DNA of 24,149 nucleotides from a virus, in the IMG/VR virus record IMGVR_UViG_3300031140_000043, positions 1-24,149 of that record. One strand, 5' to 3'. Position numbers and translations under genes: made by a program. Position 1 is the stretch's first letter. The number at the start of each line of letters is the position of its first letter. This document shows, one piece after another, positions 14,049-22,152 of the stretch. The notes under the pieces were generated by a model. The model was not told the origin of the DNA. It ran no database searches and saw only the letters and a list, made by a program, of their open reading frames with translations.

Positions 14049-14617
14049 TAGCAGTATTTGACGATTTCATAAAAGATGAAAATCTAATTAAAGACATTCA
14101 AAATGATCCTAATTTCTACATACCAACAGGATATTACAAATACTGGAAAGGATGGTGGAATAAAGAACCAGAAACAGTTAAACAAAGGTTGATACAATAT
14201 ATATGGAAAGAACATCTTCCAATTAAATTAAATGTATCAATTGACGGATTCGAACATTGGACTGGGTTACAAATTGCTGATTCAACGGATGGTAGACGAA
14301 ACTATTTAGAATTACATTTAGATGATGATGTTGCATATAGAAAGGAAACAGGAAATAGAATGTTCCCTTTATTAGGATGCGTATACTATCCCCCTGGTTT
14401 TGAATTCGAAGGCGGAGATCTTCATATCTATACAGATGGGGAAGAAAACTCGCCAGAGGTAATCAAAACAAAAGCAAACAGATTAGTTATATTTAATCCA
14501 GGTGAATTCGTTCACGGAGTATCTGAAGTAACATCAGGAACAAGAGGAGCAATTGCAATTAATATATGGTCAACAGAGCCATGGTCAGTTGGTCAAGGAC
14601 ATATTGTGTTAGAATAG
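14045..14617 (+). CDS. 2-oxoglutarate/Fe(II)-dependent oxygenase (prolyl-4-hydroxylase-like)
   Basis: A 190-residue double-stranded beta-helix oxygenase. The iron triad is H91-x-D93 (LELHLDDD) with distal H157 (EFVHGVSEV), and R167 (GTRGAIAIN), ten residues on, is the 2-oxoglutarate-binding arginine. FEGGDLHIY (121-129) is the GG-L strand of the prolyl-4-hydroxylase-like group. Such enzymes couple oxidation of 2-oxoglutarate to hydroxylation of a protein or small molecule, and are frequent in T4-like marine phages with unknown targets. Here it is embedded in the core replication operon between uvsX and gp41. The substrate is unknown; because the window also shows DNA modification, nucleic acid as substrate is possible but not indicated by the sequence. 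Confidence 0.85.
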   Translation: MIAVFDDFIKDENLIKDIQNDPNFYIPTGYYKYWKGWWNKEPETVKQRLIQYIWKEHLPIKLNVSIDGFEHWTGLQIADSTDGRRNYLELHLDDDVAYRKETGNRMFPLLGCVYYPPGFEFEGGDLHIYTDGEENSPEVIKTKANRLVIFNPGEFVHGVSEVTSGTRGAIAINIWSTEPWSVGQGHIVLE

Positions 14618-14618
14618 A

Positions 14619-14650
14619 TTGAAACTATTATGATAACATTGATATAATAC
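14619..14650 (+). promoter_or_regulatory. promoter candidate TTGAAA-N18-TATAAT upstream of gp41
   Basis: TTGAAA (14619-14624) and TATAAT (14643-14648) are separated by 18 bp and followed by AC, with a predicted start near 14655 and the helicase ATG at 14672. The arrangement, including TGAAACT and TATAATAC, matches that at 10215. It looks like a sigma70-type or phage-modified promoter rather than a Bacteroidota TAnnTTTG promoter. Confidence 0.55.
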
Positions 14651-14671
14651 GTATACAAAAACAAATCATAT

Positions 14672-15985
14672 ATGAAATTCGGAGCAGACTTTGAAAAGAT
14701 CTTTTTTAAATTATCTCTTGCTAAACCCAAGTATTTTGAAACAATAGATCGTTCGTTTTATTCATCAGACGATATAGCAATATTGCATACACTAGCATCA
14801 AAGTTCCATGCTAAATTCCATGAAACTCCATCAGTCGACCAAATGGTTGTTCTTACAAAATCACCTAAAGTTAAAGGTAAAATTGATGAGAATATCGTAG
14901 AGTTATTATATAGAGTAGATCTATTACAATATGACGAAGAGTGGTTAACTCAGACAATGGAGTCCTGGATTAAATGGAGAAACTTCGAAGGTACATTAAT
15001 GGATACGATCGAATATGTTAAAACAACCGACGTAACTCCAGAGAATGTAGACAATATAGTATCTAAAGTTAAAACATTAATTAACGAAAGAAACGCAATA
15101 ACATTTAATTCAGACATTGGATTAGATTTCTTTAATGCAGACGATCACTATAGTGAAGATAGAGTCAAAGTAAGTTCTGGTTATAACTTTTTAGATAGAG
15201 TATTAAACGGAGGTTATGATAAAGACGGTTCTTTAGTAGTTTATGTAGGAGAACAAAATATTGGTAAATCTATATTCTTAGCAAATGACGCAGCAAACTT
15301 CGTAAAGATGGGAGTAAATACAACATTCATATCTGCGGAAATGTCAGCACCTAAAGTCTTAAAAAGAATTGGAGCTAACTTACTAAGTATTACAATGAAT
15401 GAATACGATGAAAAAGCAAAGAATCGTGATTTAATAAAAAGAAAGATTGAAAACGTTGGAGATGGCCTTACACCTCCAGGGCAATTATTCATTAAACAAT
15501 TTCCAACTTCACAAGCGACAGTACCAGATATTGAATCATACTTAAAGCAAATTGAAGAAGAAAGAAGAATAAAATTAGGAGCAATAGTTATTGATTATAT
15601 CAATATACTTGCAAACTACAGAAATCCAAATTCAGAAAACACATACTTAAAGATCAAGCAGATCGCTGAAGATTTAAGAGCAATGGGAACACGTAACGGT
15701 TGGTTAATTGTTACAGCGACTCAGATTAATAGAAATAACTATAATTCAAGTGATATTGGAATGGGAGATGTTGCAGAGTCTGCAGGTCTATCTCACACAG
15801 CTGATATGATGTTAGGTATTATACAAGATGACTTGATGCGATCTAGTTATGAATATTGGTTAAAAATCCTGAAAATCAGGGATGGTGAAGGTAAGGGAAC
15901 TAAGTGTAAGTTAGAAATTAATTACAACTACATGAGACTTACAGAAACCGATGAAACTACTAACTCAAATATACACAGTTTATAA
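14672..15985 (+). CDS. 41: replicative DNA helicase (gp41-like, DnaB family)
   Basis: A 437-residue DnaB-family helicase; T4 gp41 is 475. An N-terminal helical domain (1-140) is followed by the RecA-like motor with YNFLDRVLNGG (171-181), Walker A GEQNIGKS (193-200), SAEMS (221-225, the catalytic glutamate region), Walker B AIVIDYI (304-310) and VTATQINR (motif H3/4 region) near the C-terminus. It forms a hexameric ring on the lagging strand and unwinds DNA 5'-3' in front of the polymerase. It follows a 54-nt leader with a strong promoter candidate, so it may have an internal promoter in the operon. The stop overlaps the next ATG (TAATG). Confidence 0.92.
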   Translation: MKFGADFEKIFFKLSLAKPKYFETIDRSFYSSDDIAILHTLASKFHAKFHETPSVDQMVVLTKSPKVKGKIDENIVELLYRVDLLQYDEEWLTQTMESWIKWRNFEGTLMDTIEYVKTTDVTPENVDNIVSKVKTLINERNAITFNSDIGLDFFNADDHYSEDRVKVSSGYNFLDRVLNGGYDKDGSLVVYVGEQNIGKSIFLANDAANFVKMGVNTTFISAEMSAPKVLKRIGANLLSITMNEYDEKAKNRDLIKRKIENVGDGLTPPGQLFIKQFPTSQATVPDIESYLKQIEEERRIKLGAIVIDYINILANYRNPNSENTYLKIKQIAEDLRAMGTRNGWLIVTATQINRNNYNSSDIGMGDVAESAGLSHTADMMLGIIQDDLMRSSYEYWLKILKIRDGEGKGTKCKLEINYNYMRLTETDETTNSNIHSL

Positions 15986-16461
15986 TGTCAGGAGAAAAAG
16001 AACAGAAAGATTCTCAAGGGAGAACTAAAAGAGATAAAATATTCGATAATACATTCGAAGAAACAGACTACGAATTCGATACGTCAATGTCATTTGCATT
16101 AGCGCCAAGAGCAGTAGATAATAGATCTGAAGAAGATAAGTTAGAAACAAATTTAATTGCAACAGAGCTACATGATTTAATCATGAATTCTAGATTTAAG
16201 AAGTTTAATGTCATTGACGAATTTCAACAAACCGTCAAATTAAATAAAATCGACATTAACGAGGTTTATGAATTTATATCTGGAGAAACAAAACAAGCAC
16301 ATTCACTTGTTGACGTATTTTCTGAGATGTGCGATTACTTTAATGTAAATCCAACTAGATTCTACCAATCACTCGGTAACAAATTCAAAGAAGAGCTAAT
16401 CGAAGAATTAGACGCAAGAACAAATATACTAAAAAAGAAAAATATCAATAGATTGTTTTAA
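15985..16461 (+). CDS. hypothetical protein, 158 aa, between helicase and gp47
   Basis: The N-terminal 60 residues are charged and likely disordered (MSGEKEQKDSQGRTKRDKIF). The remainder looks like a compact helical domain (SLVDVFSEMCDYFNVNP followed by FKEELIEELDARTNILKKK). It overlaps the gp41 gene by 1 nt and ends 1 nt before gp47, so it belongs to the replication operon. I do not recognise the family. A helicase or primase partner is possible from location alone; no zinc-binding or primase motifs are visible. Confidence 0.65.
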   Translation: MSGEKEQKDSQGRTKRDKIFDNTFEETDYEFDTSMSFALAPRAVDNRSEEDKLETNLIATELHDLIMNSRFKKFNVIDEFQQTVKLNKIDINEVYEFISGETKQAHSLVDVFSEMCDYFNVNPTRFYQSLGNKFKEELIEELDARTNILKKKNINRLF

Positions 16462-16462
16462 T

Positions 16463-17578
16463 ATGATTGAAAGTAAAATCTTAAAGAAGCCTGTAAAAAG
16501 GATCTGGGTTTTAGGTGATATGCACTTAGGCGTTCGTTCGAATTCTATGGAATGGTTAGACATTCAAAAAGACTTTTATGAAAACGTATTTATACCAACC
16601 CTAAAAGAAAAAGTTAGACCCGGGGATATATTAGTCCAGGTTGGAGATGCCTTTGATAATAGACAGAGTATTAATTTAAAAGTATTAAATTATGCTGTAA
16701 ATCTATTTGAAAGATTAGGTGAAATCCTACCAACGCATGTTATATGCGGTAACCATGATATATGGGCAAAGAAGAGTAACGATGTTACTTCAATTGATTC
16801 ACTTAAATGGATTCCAAATGTACAGATCTATAAAGAACCTAAGTTGTTTAAATGGGGAGAGAAGAATGTATTGTTAATGCCATGGCGAAGAGATACCGAG
16901 CATGAGGTTGAAACTCTTGCAGATTTCCCTCAAGCAAATATGGTATTTTGTCATTCAGAGGTTCGTGGAATTAAACTTAATTCAAAGGTTACAAATCTAC
17001 ATGGAGTCGAGGCAAATTCATATGATCAGTTTGACGGAGTTTGGTCAGGACATATACACTATAGACAAAAGAAAGGAAAACTAAGAATGGTTGGAGTTCC
17101 TTACCAATTAACAAGATCTGATGCAAACAATGTAAAAGGATTCGATTTAATTGATTTAAAGGATATGTCAGAAACTTTCTTTGAAAATGATAGATCACCT
17201 AAGTTTGTCAAAGCGTATTTAACAAGTCTATATAATGTATCTCTTGGTGAATTTAAAGAAGAGATTAGAAATAACTTCGTTGATTTATTTATACCATCAC
17301 ACATAGCAGCTACGACTTCACTATCTAAATTTATTAATCAAATTCAAAATGTAGGGAGAAGAATAGAACCTAACATATACGAACAAGACACATTTATAGA
17401 TAAGGATATGTATGACATGGAGGAAATTGAAGATCTTTATAAGAACTACAATATCTTACACTTATGTAATATGTATATTGATGGAATGCAGAAGGATGAT
17501 GAAACAAAAGCACAAATCAAGGATAGAATAAAGAGATTGCACGACTTATGTGCTTATAATTACGATAGCGAACAATGA
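16463..17578 (+). CDS. 47: recombination exonuclease subunit (gp47-like, Mre11/SbcD family)
   Basis: A 371-residue metallophosphoesterase; T4 gp47 is 339. The five metal-binding motifs appear in order: LGDMHLG (17-23), GDAFDNR (61-67), CGNHDIW (95-101), CHSEV (163-167) and SGHIHY (195-200). The enzyme resects DNA ends together with gp46 to prepare 3' tails for UvsX. The C-terminal part is a helical capping region. Its TGA overlaps the start of gp46 (ATGA at 17575-17578), the usual coupled 47-46 arrangement. Confidence 0.95.
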   Translation: MIESKILKKPVKRIWVLGDMHLGVRSNSMEWLDIQKDFYENVFIPTLKEKVRPGDILVQVGDAFDNRQSINLKVLNYAVNLFERLGEILPTHVICGNHDIWAKKSNDVTSIDSLKWIPNVQIYKEPKLFKWGEKNVLLMPWRRDTEHEVETLADFPQANMVFCHSEVRGIKLNSKVTNLHGVEANSYDQFDGVWSGHIHYRQKKGKLRMVGVPYQLTRSDANNVKGFDLIDLKDMSETFFENDRSPKFVKAYLTSLYNVSLGEFKEEIRNNFVDLFIPSHIAATTSLSKFINQIQNVGRRIEPNIYEQDTFIDKDMYDMEEIEDLYKNYNILHLCNMYIDGMQKDDETKAQIKDRIKRLHDLCAYNYDSEQ

Positions 17579-19248
17579 GAATCCAATCAATAGAATTTAA
17601 GAACTTTGCAAGTTACGGAAATGCAATTCAACGGTTAGAATTTGAAGAAGACCATTCAGAATTATTCCTAACACTTGGTAAAAACGGCCACGGAAAGACG
17701 ACAATCGCTAACGCGATAGTTTTTGCGTTATATGGAAAAGTAGAAGGAGTTAAAATGTCTGATCTGCCTAACCGTATTAATAAAGAATTATGGGTAAAGA
17801 TTAATCTACAATGTAAAACCACAGAAGTTTCAATAGAACGTGGATTAGCACCTAGTAAATTTGAAGTAAAGCTTAATGGTATTGAATTCGATAAAGCAGG
17901 GAAAAGATCTGTTCAAGAATATTTAGAAGAGGAAATCTTCGGAATTCCATATCATGTATTTAAGAATATTATTATATTGTCAGTTAATGATTTCAAATCG
18001 TTTTTAACAATGACTAATAATGATAAGAAGCAAATTATCGATAAGATGTTTGGTTTCTCTATTCTTAATGAAATGCAACAATCAATCAAAGAAGAACGTA
18101 AAGGTCTAAAGGTTGATTTAGATTCGTATGAAAGAGAATTGACTCAGTTGAATGAGAATATCACTTCAGTTAATATGAAACTTAATGAATTGATGGCGGA
18201 ATCTGACCAGAAGGACAAGAAAAGAATTCAAGAATTAAAAGATTCATTAATCAAATACACAGATAATAGAAACAAATTAGAAACCGCTCAAACTGCAATT
18301 TCAAAGAGTTTAGGAAATGTCTCAGTAGATTTAAGATCCGCACAAGATGATAAATCAAAACTTAATTATGAATTAACTTCTCTTAGAAAGAAATTAAGTT
18401 TATATGAAAGTAATGCATGTCCAACTTGTGAAGGAGAGCTTTCTACTGAATTTCATGCAGATCGTAAATTAGAAATAAAAAATAAAGTAGAGCAATTGCC
18501 TTCGCAAATTAATATAGAATCAGCGAGAGTAATACAAATAGAAGAAGACATACAAACACTACAAAGTAAAGATAGAGCAGTTAGAGATAAAGTTTCAACT
18601 ATTAATACTAACATTAGAAATCTTAAGGGAGAACTAATAAAGATTAAAGATTCTTTAAATAACGGTGATAGCTTTGCACACATGCAATCTTTGATAGATG
18701 GTTTCACTACACAAGAAACGAAGAAGACTAAAAATAAATCAAAGGTTAATAGTGAATATTACTTCCTAGAAAATCTTGAAGAAATTCTAGGAGAAGATGG
18801 AGTTAAGAATCTTGCAGTTAAAACTATTCTACCAGGTCTAAATACGAATATAGCGGCAATGGCACAGACCATGCACCTTTCATTCCATATTAGATTTGAT
18901 GAAAAATTCAATTGTATTATTAATCATTTAGGTGAGGAAATTAATCCACTTACCCTTTCGACAGGAGAACGTAAAAAAGCAGATTTCATTATTATCATTG
19001 CAATCATTAAAATACTTAAATTGAGATTTCCACAGCTAAACTTGTTATTCTTAGATGAGTTGCTTAGTTCGGTTGATGCTGACGGAGTTCATAATATTTT
19101 AAAGATACTAAGTCAGGTTATTAAGGAAAGTAAAATCAACACATTTGTGATAAATCACTCAGTGCTGCCTCATGAATTATTTGATAAAAAAATACAAATA
19201 TATAAAGAGAACGGTTTCTCTAAATTCGATATTGAGACTATAGAGTAA
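17575..19248 (+). CDS. 46: recombination endonuclease subunit (gp46-like, Rad50/SbcC family)
   Basis: A 557-residue SMC-like ATPase, almost the same length as T4 gp46 (560). Walker A is GKNGHGKT (35-42). Two coiled-coil arms run through about residues 165-280 and 295-400, joined by a zinc-hook CPTC (282-285). The ABC signature is LSTGERKK (461-468) and Walker B is LLFLDE (490-495), followed by the D-loop SSVD. With gp47 it forms the ATP-dependent end-processing complex required for recombination-dependent replication. Last gene of the operon, ending 14 nt before the first virion gene. Confidence 0.95.
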   Translation: MRIQSIEFKNFASYGNAIQRLEFEEDHSELFLTLGKNGHGKTTIANAIVFALYGKVEGVKMSDLPNRINKELWVKINLQCKTTEVSIERGLAPSKFEVKLNGIEFDKAGKRSVQEYLEEEIFGIPYHVFKNIIILSVNDFKSFLTMTNNDKKQIIDKMFGFSILNEMQQSIKEERKGLKVDLDSYERELTQLNENITSVNMKLNELMAESDQKDKKRIQELKDSLIKYTDNRNKLETAQTAISKSLGNVSVDLRSAQDDKSKLNYELTSLRKKLSLYESNACPTCEGELSTEFHADRKLEIKNKVEQLPSQINIESARVIQIEEDIQTLQSKDRAVRDKVSTINTNIRNLKGELIKIKDSLNNGDSFAHMQSLIDGFTTQETKKTKNKSKVNSEYYFLENLEEILGEDGVKNLAVKTILPGLNTNIAAMAQTMHLSFHIRFDEKFNCIINHLGEEINPLTLSTGERKKADFIIIIAIIKILKLRFPQLNLLFLDELLSSVDADGVHNILKILSQVIKESKINTFVINHSVLPHELFDKKIQIYKENGFSKFDIETIE

Positions 19249-19262
19249 TATACAAAAATACA

Positions 19263-20528
19263 ATGGCATCATACAATTTAAAATATAATAACGATGATAG
19301 CGTAATAAGACATGTTATTATTGGTCTATTGGCTGATTTAAATAACAAGGTTTATTTTCATCGACAAGCAACTGCAGATTCTAGAACGGTAATTGATGTT
19401 CCGTTTTATTATGCTATAACAGGGGATGATCAGTTTTTACGAGATAATTTCTTATTCAAAACAGCATCAGGTGCAGATTGCCATCCAGATATTGCATTTG
19501 CAGACGCAAACTATGATGTAGTTCCAAGAGGAGTTGTTAATTTAACAGGAATGTCAATAGACTCAGGAAAACTAGTTAATAAGCGTAATATGGGAACATA
19601 TACTAAAATGAATGCTGAAGGAGCTATGGAAGGCTATCAGGCAGAGTTTGAGATGGTTCCTATCACACTAAGTGTAGATGTTGAAATATTAGTTAGTTCT
19701 ACATTGGATGCATTCAAGATCACTGAAATGCTTATCAAGCGTTTGTATAAATCAAATTATTTTAACGTTGAAGTAGGTCATTTAGACGAGGCAACATATA
19801 GATTAAGTTCTTATTATTCAATGCCAGACGATTACGATGTACAAAAACCAATTGATTTCACATTTGATGATAAGGACAAATATAAGATAACATTTCCAAT
19901 AGAAATAAATACATTTATTCCATCATTTGAATGGGAAACTGAAACGCATGTTGGAAATAGAATGTATGAAATTAACACGAAAACAGTTTCAGCAAATGGA
20001 TCAGATAACAAGCAAAAAGAAACAGTTACTGTAAATTCTAACGGTGCAACATCGGTTCAATCAACATCATTAGATGACACTAATCCAAATGCAGGTGGAG
20101 CAAGTGATATCCCAAAACACACAGGATGTTTAGTACAATTACCAATTACCAGAAGTGCTGGAGATAATCCTGATCCTTCTGGACTTTTACACATGGTTAA
20201 TGTTACTTTATTAAACGGATCTTCCTTTACATTCGATGATAGGCTTTTAACAACACCACATGCTTTTGATAATTCAAATACAGTAGGTAGGATTGAAGCT
20301 CCGGGAACATTAGATGGTCTTGTAGGTTTTAATACAAAATCAATGTTAACAAACCCAACAGGTGATATTCAATTATATGAACCAAACTATGTATTTAGAA
20401 TCAATAAAATTCCTAAAGGTATTTATACACTAGATGGAACATACGTTAAAATGATAGGTATTTTAGATGCAGGTGGAAATACTATTCCATTTAATTCAAC
20501 AAATAGCCCTGGATCATTTTGTATTTAA
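19263..20528 (+). CDS. putative virion structural protein (tail/neck), 421 aa
   Basis: The first half has the pattern of a structural protein common in T4-like marine phages: SVIRHVIIGLLADLNNKVYF, then VDVPFYYAITGDDQF and a segment with EFEMVPITLSVDVEILVSS leading to a helix (FKITEMLIKRLYKS). In that family the middle part binds neighbours in the tail or baseplate. Residues about 240-290 are low-complexity and hydrophilic (Asn/Ser/Thr-rich, TVSANGSDNKQ...), and the C-terminal third is a separate beta-rich domain, perhaps exposed. I cannot assign a T4 gene number. The start has an A-rich context (caaaaatacaATGG). It is the first virion gene after the replication operon and precedes the candidate internal protein. 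Confidence 0.7.
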   Translation: MASYNLKYNNDDSVIRHVIIGLLADLNNKVYFHRQATADSRTVIDVPFYYAITGDDQFLRDNFLFKTASGADCHPDIAFADANYDVVPRGVVNLTGMSIDSGKLVNKRNMGTYTKMNAEGAMEGYQAEFEMVPITLSVDVEILVSSTLDAFKITEMLIKRLYKSNYFNVEVGHLDEATYRLSSYYSMPDDYDVQKPIDFTFDDKDKYKITFPIEINTFIPSFEWETETHVGNRMYEINTKTVSANGSDNKQKETVTVNSNGATSVQSTSLDDTNPNAGGASDIPKHTGCLVQLPITRSAGDNPDPSGLLHMVNVTLLNGSSFTFDDRLLTTPHAFDNSNTVGRIEAPGTLDGLVGFNTKSMLTNPTGDIQLYEPNYVFRINKIPKGIYTLDGTYVKMIGILDAGGNTIPFNSTNSPGSFCI

Positions 20529-20594
20529 ATAGAAAGAATCATTATTTTTCTAAGATATATAATAAAATAAAGAAAATAAAACAAATATAAAATT

Positions 20595-20882
20595 ATGAAA
20601 CACGTAAAATTATTCGAAGCATTTACTTCAACATTAAACGAAGGAAATTCATTCAAGAAAGAACTTAAAATTTTAAACAAGGAATATAACAAGGTGGATT
20701 CTGACGGTGAATCAATAACAGTATGGGATTTTCAAGAATCTGAAGACTATGCCGTAGTATTTACATGGGATGTTGAAGAAGAATCAGTAATTGGTGAAGA
20801 TCAAAAAAAGGCAAGATCTGACGAAGGAGAAGATATTAAAACTGCACAAGATTTTATCGACTTTATCGATGATCACATATAA
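20595..20882 (+). CDS. candidate internal (encapsidated) head protein with capsid-targeting peptide, 95 aa
   Basis: The N-terminus (MKHVKLFEAFTSTLNEGNS) resembles the capsid-targeting sequence of T4 internal proteins (MKTYQEFIAEA...). It has a short basic-amphipathic segment and ends in LNE-G (residues 14-17), which fits the T4 prohead protease consensus (L/I)-x-E followed by a small residue. Cleavage after E16 would leave a 79-residue acidic protein. The remainder (QESEDYAVVFTWDVEEESV) is acidic and beta-rich with no known fold. Its location among virion genes agrees. If correct it would be packed in the head and injected with the DNA, as T4 IPI, IPII and IPIII are. A plain hypothetical protein with a chance match is the alternative. 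A weak inverted repeat (TAGAAA...TTTCTA, about 20530-20552) and TATAAT (20558-20563) lie upstream. Confidence 0.6.
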   Translation: MKHVKLFEAFTSTLNEGNSFKKELKILNKEYNKVDSDGESITVWDFQESEDYAVVFTWDVEEESVIGEDQKKARSDEGEDIKTAQDFIDFIDDHI

Positions 20883-20908
20883 CATTAATAAAAACAAAAC
20901 AAATTAAT

Positions 20909-21661
20909 ATGAAGACTAATATTTTAGCACCTTTTGTAAAAACAGAAGAATCATTTAAATTTTACGTAAATGGTAGAGTTTTTGAAATGATCAATAATAC
21001 TATTACTGAAACTGAAAACGTAGATTCTACTTTAAAGAATGCAATTGCTGCATTTGAATCGTTTGAATTCGCAACATCAACAGTAAAATGGTTCCATGGA
21101 GCCTCTAAATTTACTTATAGCTTAACTGAAAATACATTCTCAATTGGAGATGTAGTTGTTGAAAACTTTACAGATCATGTATTATCTGCAGGATTAGTAA
21201 GATATGAAAACAAAGCAACTGCAGAGTTATTCGAATCTATTTCAACAATGGTAGAAAACTTTGTATCTTTAGATTTCGCAGCAACATTTGAAGGAAACGA
21301 CAATATTGTTAACTTATTTAAAATCGAAGAAAAAGTTTATGTTTCTAGATTTAACACAACAAACAGAATTGCAAAATTCTTTGAAGCTACTAACGCAAAT
21401 GCAGCAGTAGATTTCGTAACTGAACAAACAGGTTTATCAGCTGCTACTTTCTTAAATGAATTAGTAGATGGACAAGCTCTAGAAATTGCACAGAACGAAG
21501 CAAAGATAGTTTCTTATCAAGATATGATCGCATTCTTGAAAGATCAAAGAGGTTTATTAGCAGAGGCTGATAAGTCTGTTGAAGAAATCAAAGCCGCTGA
21601 TATTTTAATCAACGAAGAAATTTCTACTTGGGAAACTAAGATTGCTGATTTAAAAGCATAA
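20909..21661 (+). CDS. hypothetical protein, 250 aa, likely virion-associated
   Basis: Low in Cys and Pro, rich in Ala, Glu, Asn, Thr and Phe. Residues 1-150 alternate short strands and helices; the C-terminal 60 residues (AEADKSVEEIKAADILINEE...) form a coiled coil. No known motif. It is preceded by 26 nt of A-rich sequence and followed by a very strong terminator, suggesting a highly expressed end-of-unit gene. Position between structural genes and the late sigma gene makes a virion or head-scaffold role plausible, but this is inference. Confidence 0.6.
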   Translation: MKTNILAPFVKTEESFKFYVNGRVFEMINNTITETENVDSTLKNAIAAFESFEFATSTVKWFHGASKFTYSLTENTFSIGDVVVENFTDHVLSAGLVRYENKATAELFESISTMVENFVSLDFAATFEGNDNIVNLFKIEEKVYVSRFNTTNRIAKFFEATNANAAVDFVTEQTGLSAATFLNELVDGQALEIAQNEAKIVSYQDMIAFLKDQRGLLAEADKSVEEIKAADILINEEISTWETKIADLKA

Positions 21662-21683
21662 TTCTAACAAACAACATTATTTA

Positions 21684-21716
21684 AAAAAAGGAGCTTCGGT
21701 TCCTTTTTTGTTTTTT
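21684..21716 (+). terminator. Rho-independent terminator with UUCG tetraloop
   Basis: An 11-bp stem (21684-21694 with 21699-21709; AAAAAAGGAGC/GTTCCTTTTTT, one G-T wobble) closes a TTCG loop with the stabilising C-G closing pair. It is followed by G and six T residues. The A-tract/T-tract symmetry could also work in the reverse direction, but no minus-strand genes are present. Confidence 0.9.
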
Positions 21717-21777
21717 AAACAAAAGGCATTTATGGTGTATAACTCTTAATTAAACACAAATAATATACATATACAGC

Positions 21778-22152
21778 GTGGCTAGAAAAAAGAATTACCT
21801 AAACAATAAAGACCTCTATAACGAGATGGTACTTTCAAAGGATGCAGATAAGTTAACGAAAACAGCGGAGAAGATGTTAATATTGTTAGCAGAAAAAACT
21901 ATAAATAAAATGAGATATGTTAGTGAGGATGATCGTAATGACTGTCTTCAATTTGCAATGTTAGATCTTCTTAAATACTGGAGAAACTTCAATCCAAAAT
22001 ATCCAAATGCTTTTGCATACTTTACAGAGATTGCAAAACGTGGATATGCTAAAGGATGGAATAAAATACACCCTCAAAAATACAAAGGAACAATATCAAT
22101 TACTGGAAACGGTGGAGGTGATGGAGAACATTCAGGAATATACACATTATAA
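21778..22152 (+). CDS. 55: late-transcription sigma factor (gp55-like)
   Basis: 124 residues from a GTG start at 21778; the frame begins MARKKNYLNNKDLYNEMV, matching the NYVNNKELLQAI opening of T4 gp55. The core segment NPKYPNAFAYFTEIAKRGYAKGWNK (residues 79-103) corresponds to [21 protein letters not shown], the sigma region-2-like -10 recognition helix of T4 gp55. It should direct host RNA polymerase to late promoters. It is much shorter than T4 gp55 (185 aa): the tail after residue 105 is a glycine-rich GNGGGDGEHSGIYTL, without the clear acidic/hydrophobic clamp-binding peptide of T4. The terminator upstream shields it from the preceding unit. Its TAA directly abuts the gp4 start. Confidence 0.75.
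   Translation: MARKKNYLNNKDLYNEMVLSKDADKLTKTAEKMLILLAEKTINKMRYVSEDDRNDCLQFAMLDLLKYWRNFNPKYPNAFAYFTEIAKRGYAKGWNKIHPQKYKGTISITGNGGGDGEHSGIYTL

Noticed and set aside
16902-17084. A 60-codon + strand frame inside gp47
   Set aside because: It overlaps conserved metallophosphoesterase motifs in another frame and has no start context or family resemblance.
20530-20552. Terminator after the 421-residue structural protein gene
   Set aside because: TAGAAA...TTTCTA is only a 6-bp AT-only stem without a following T-run; too weak to call.
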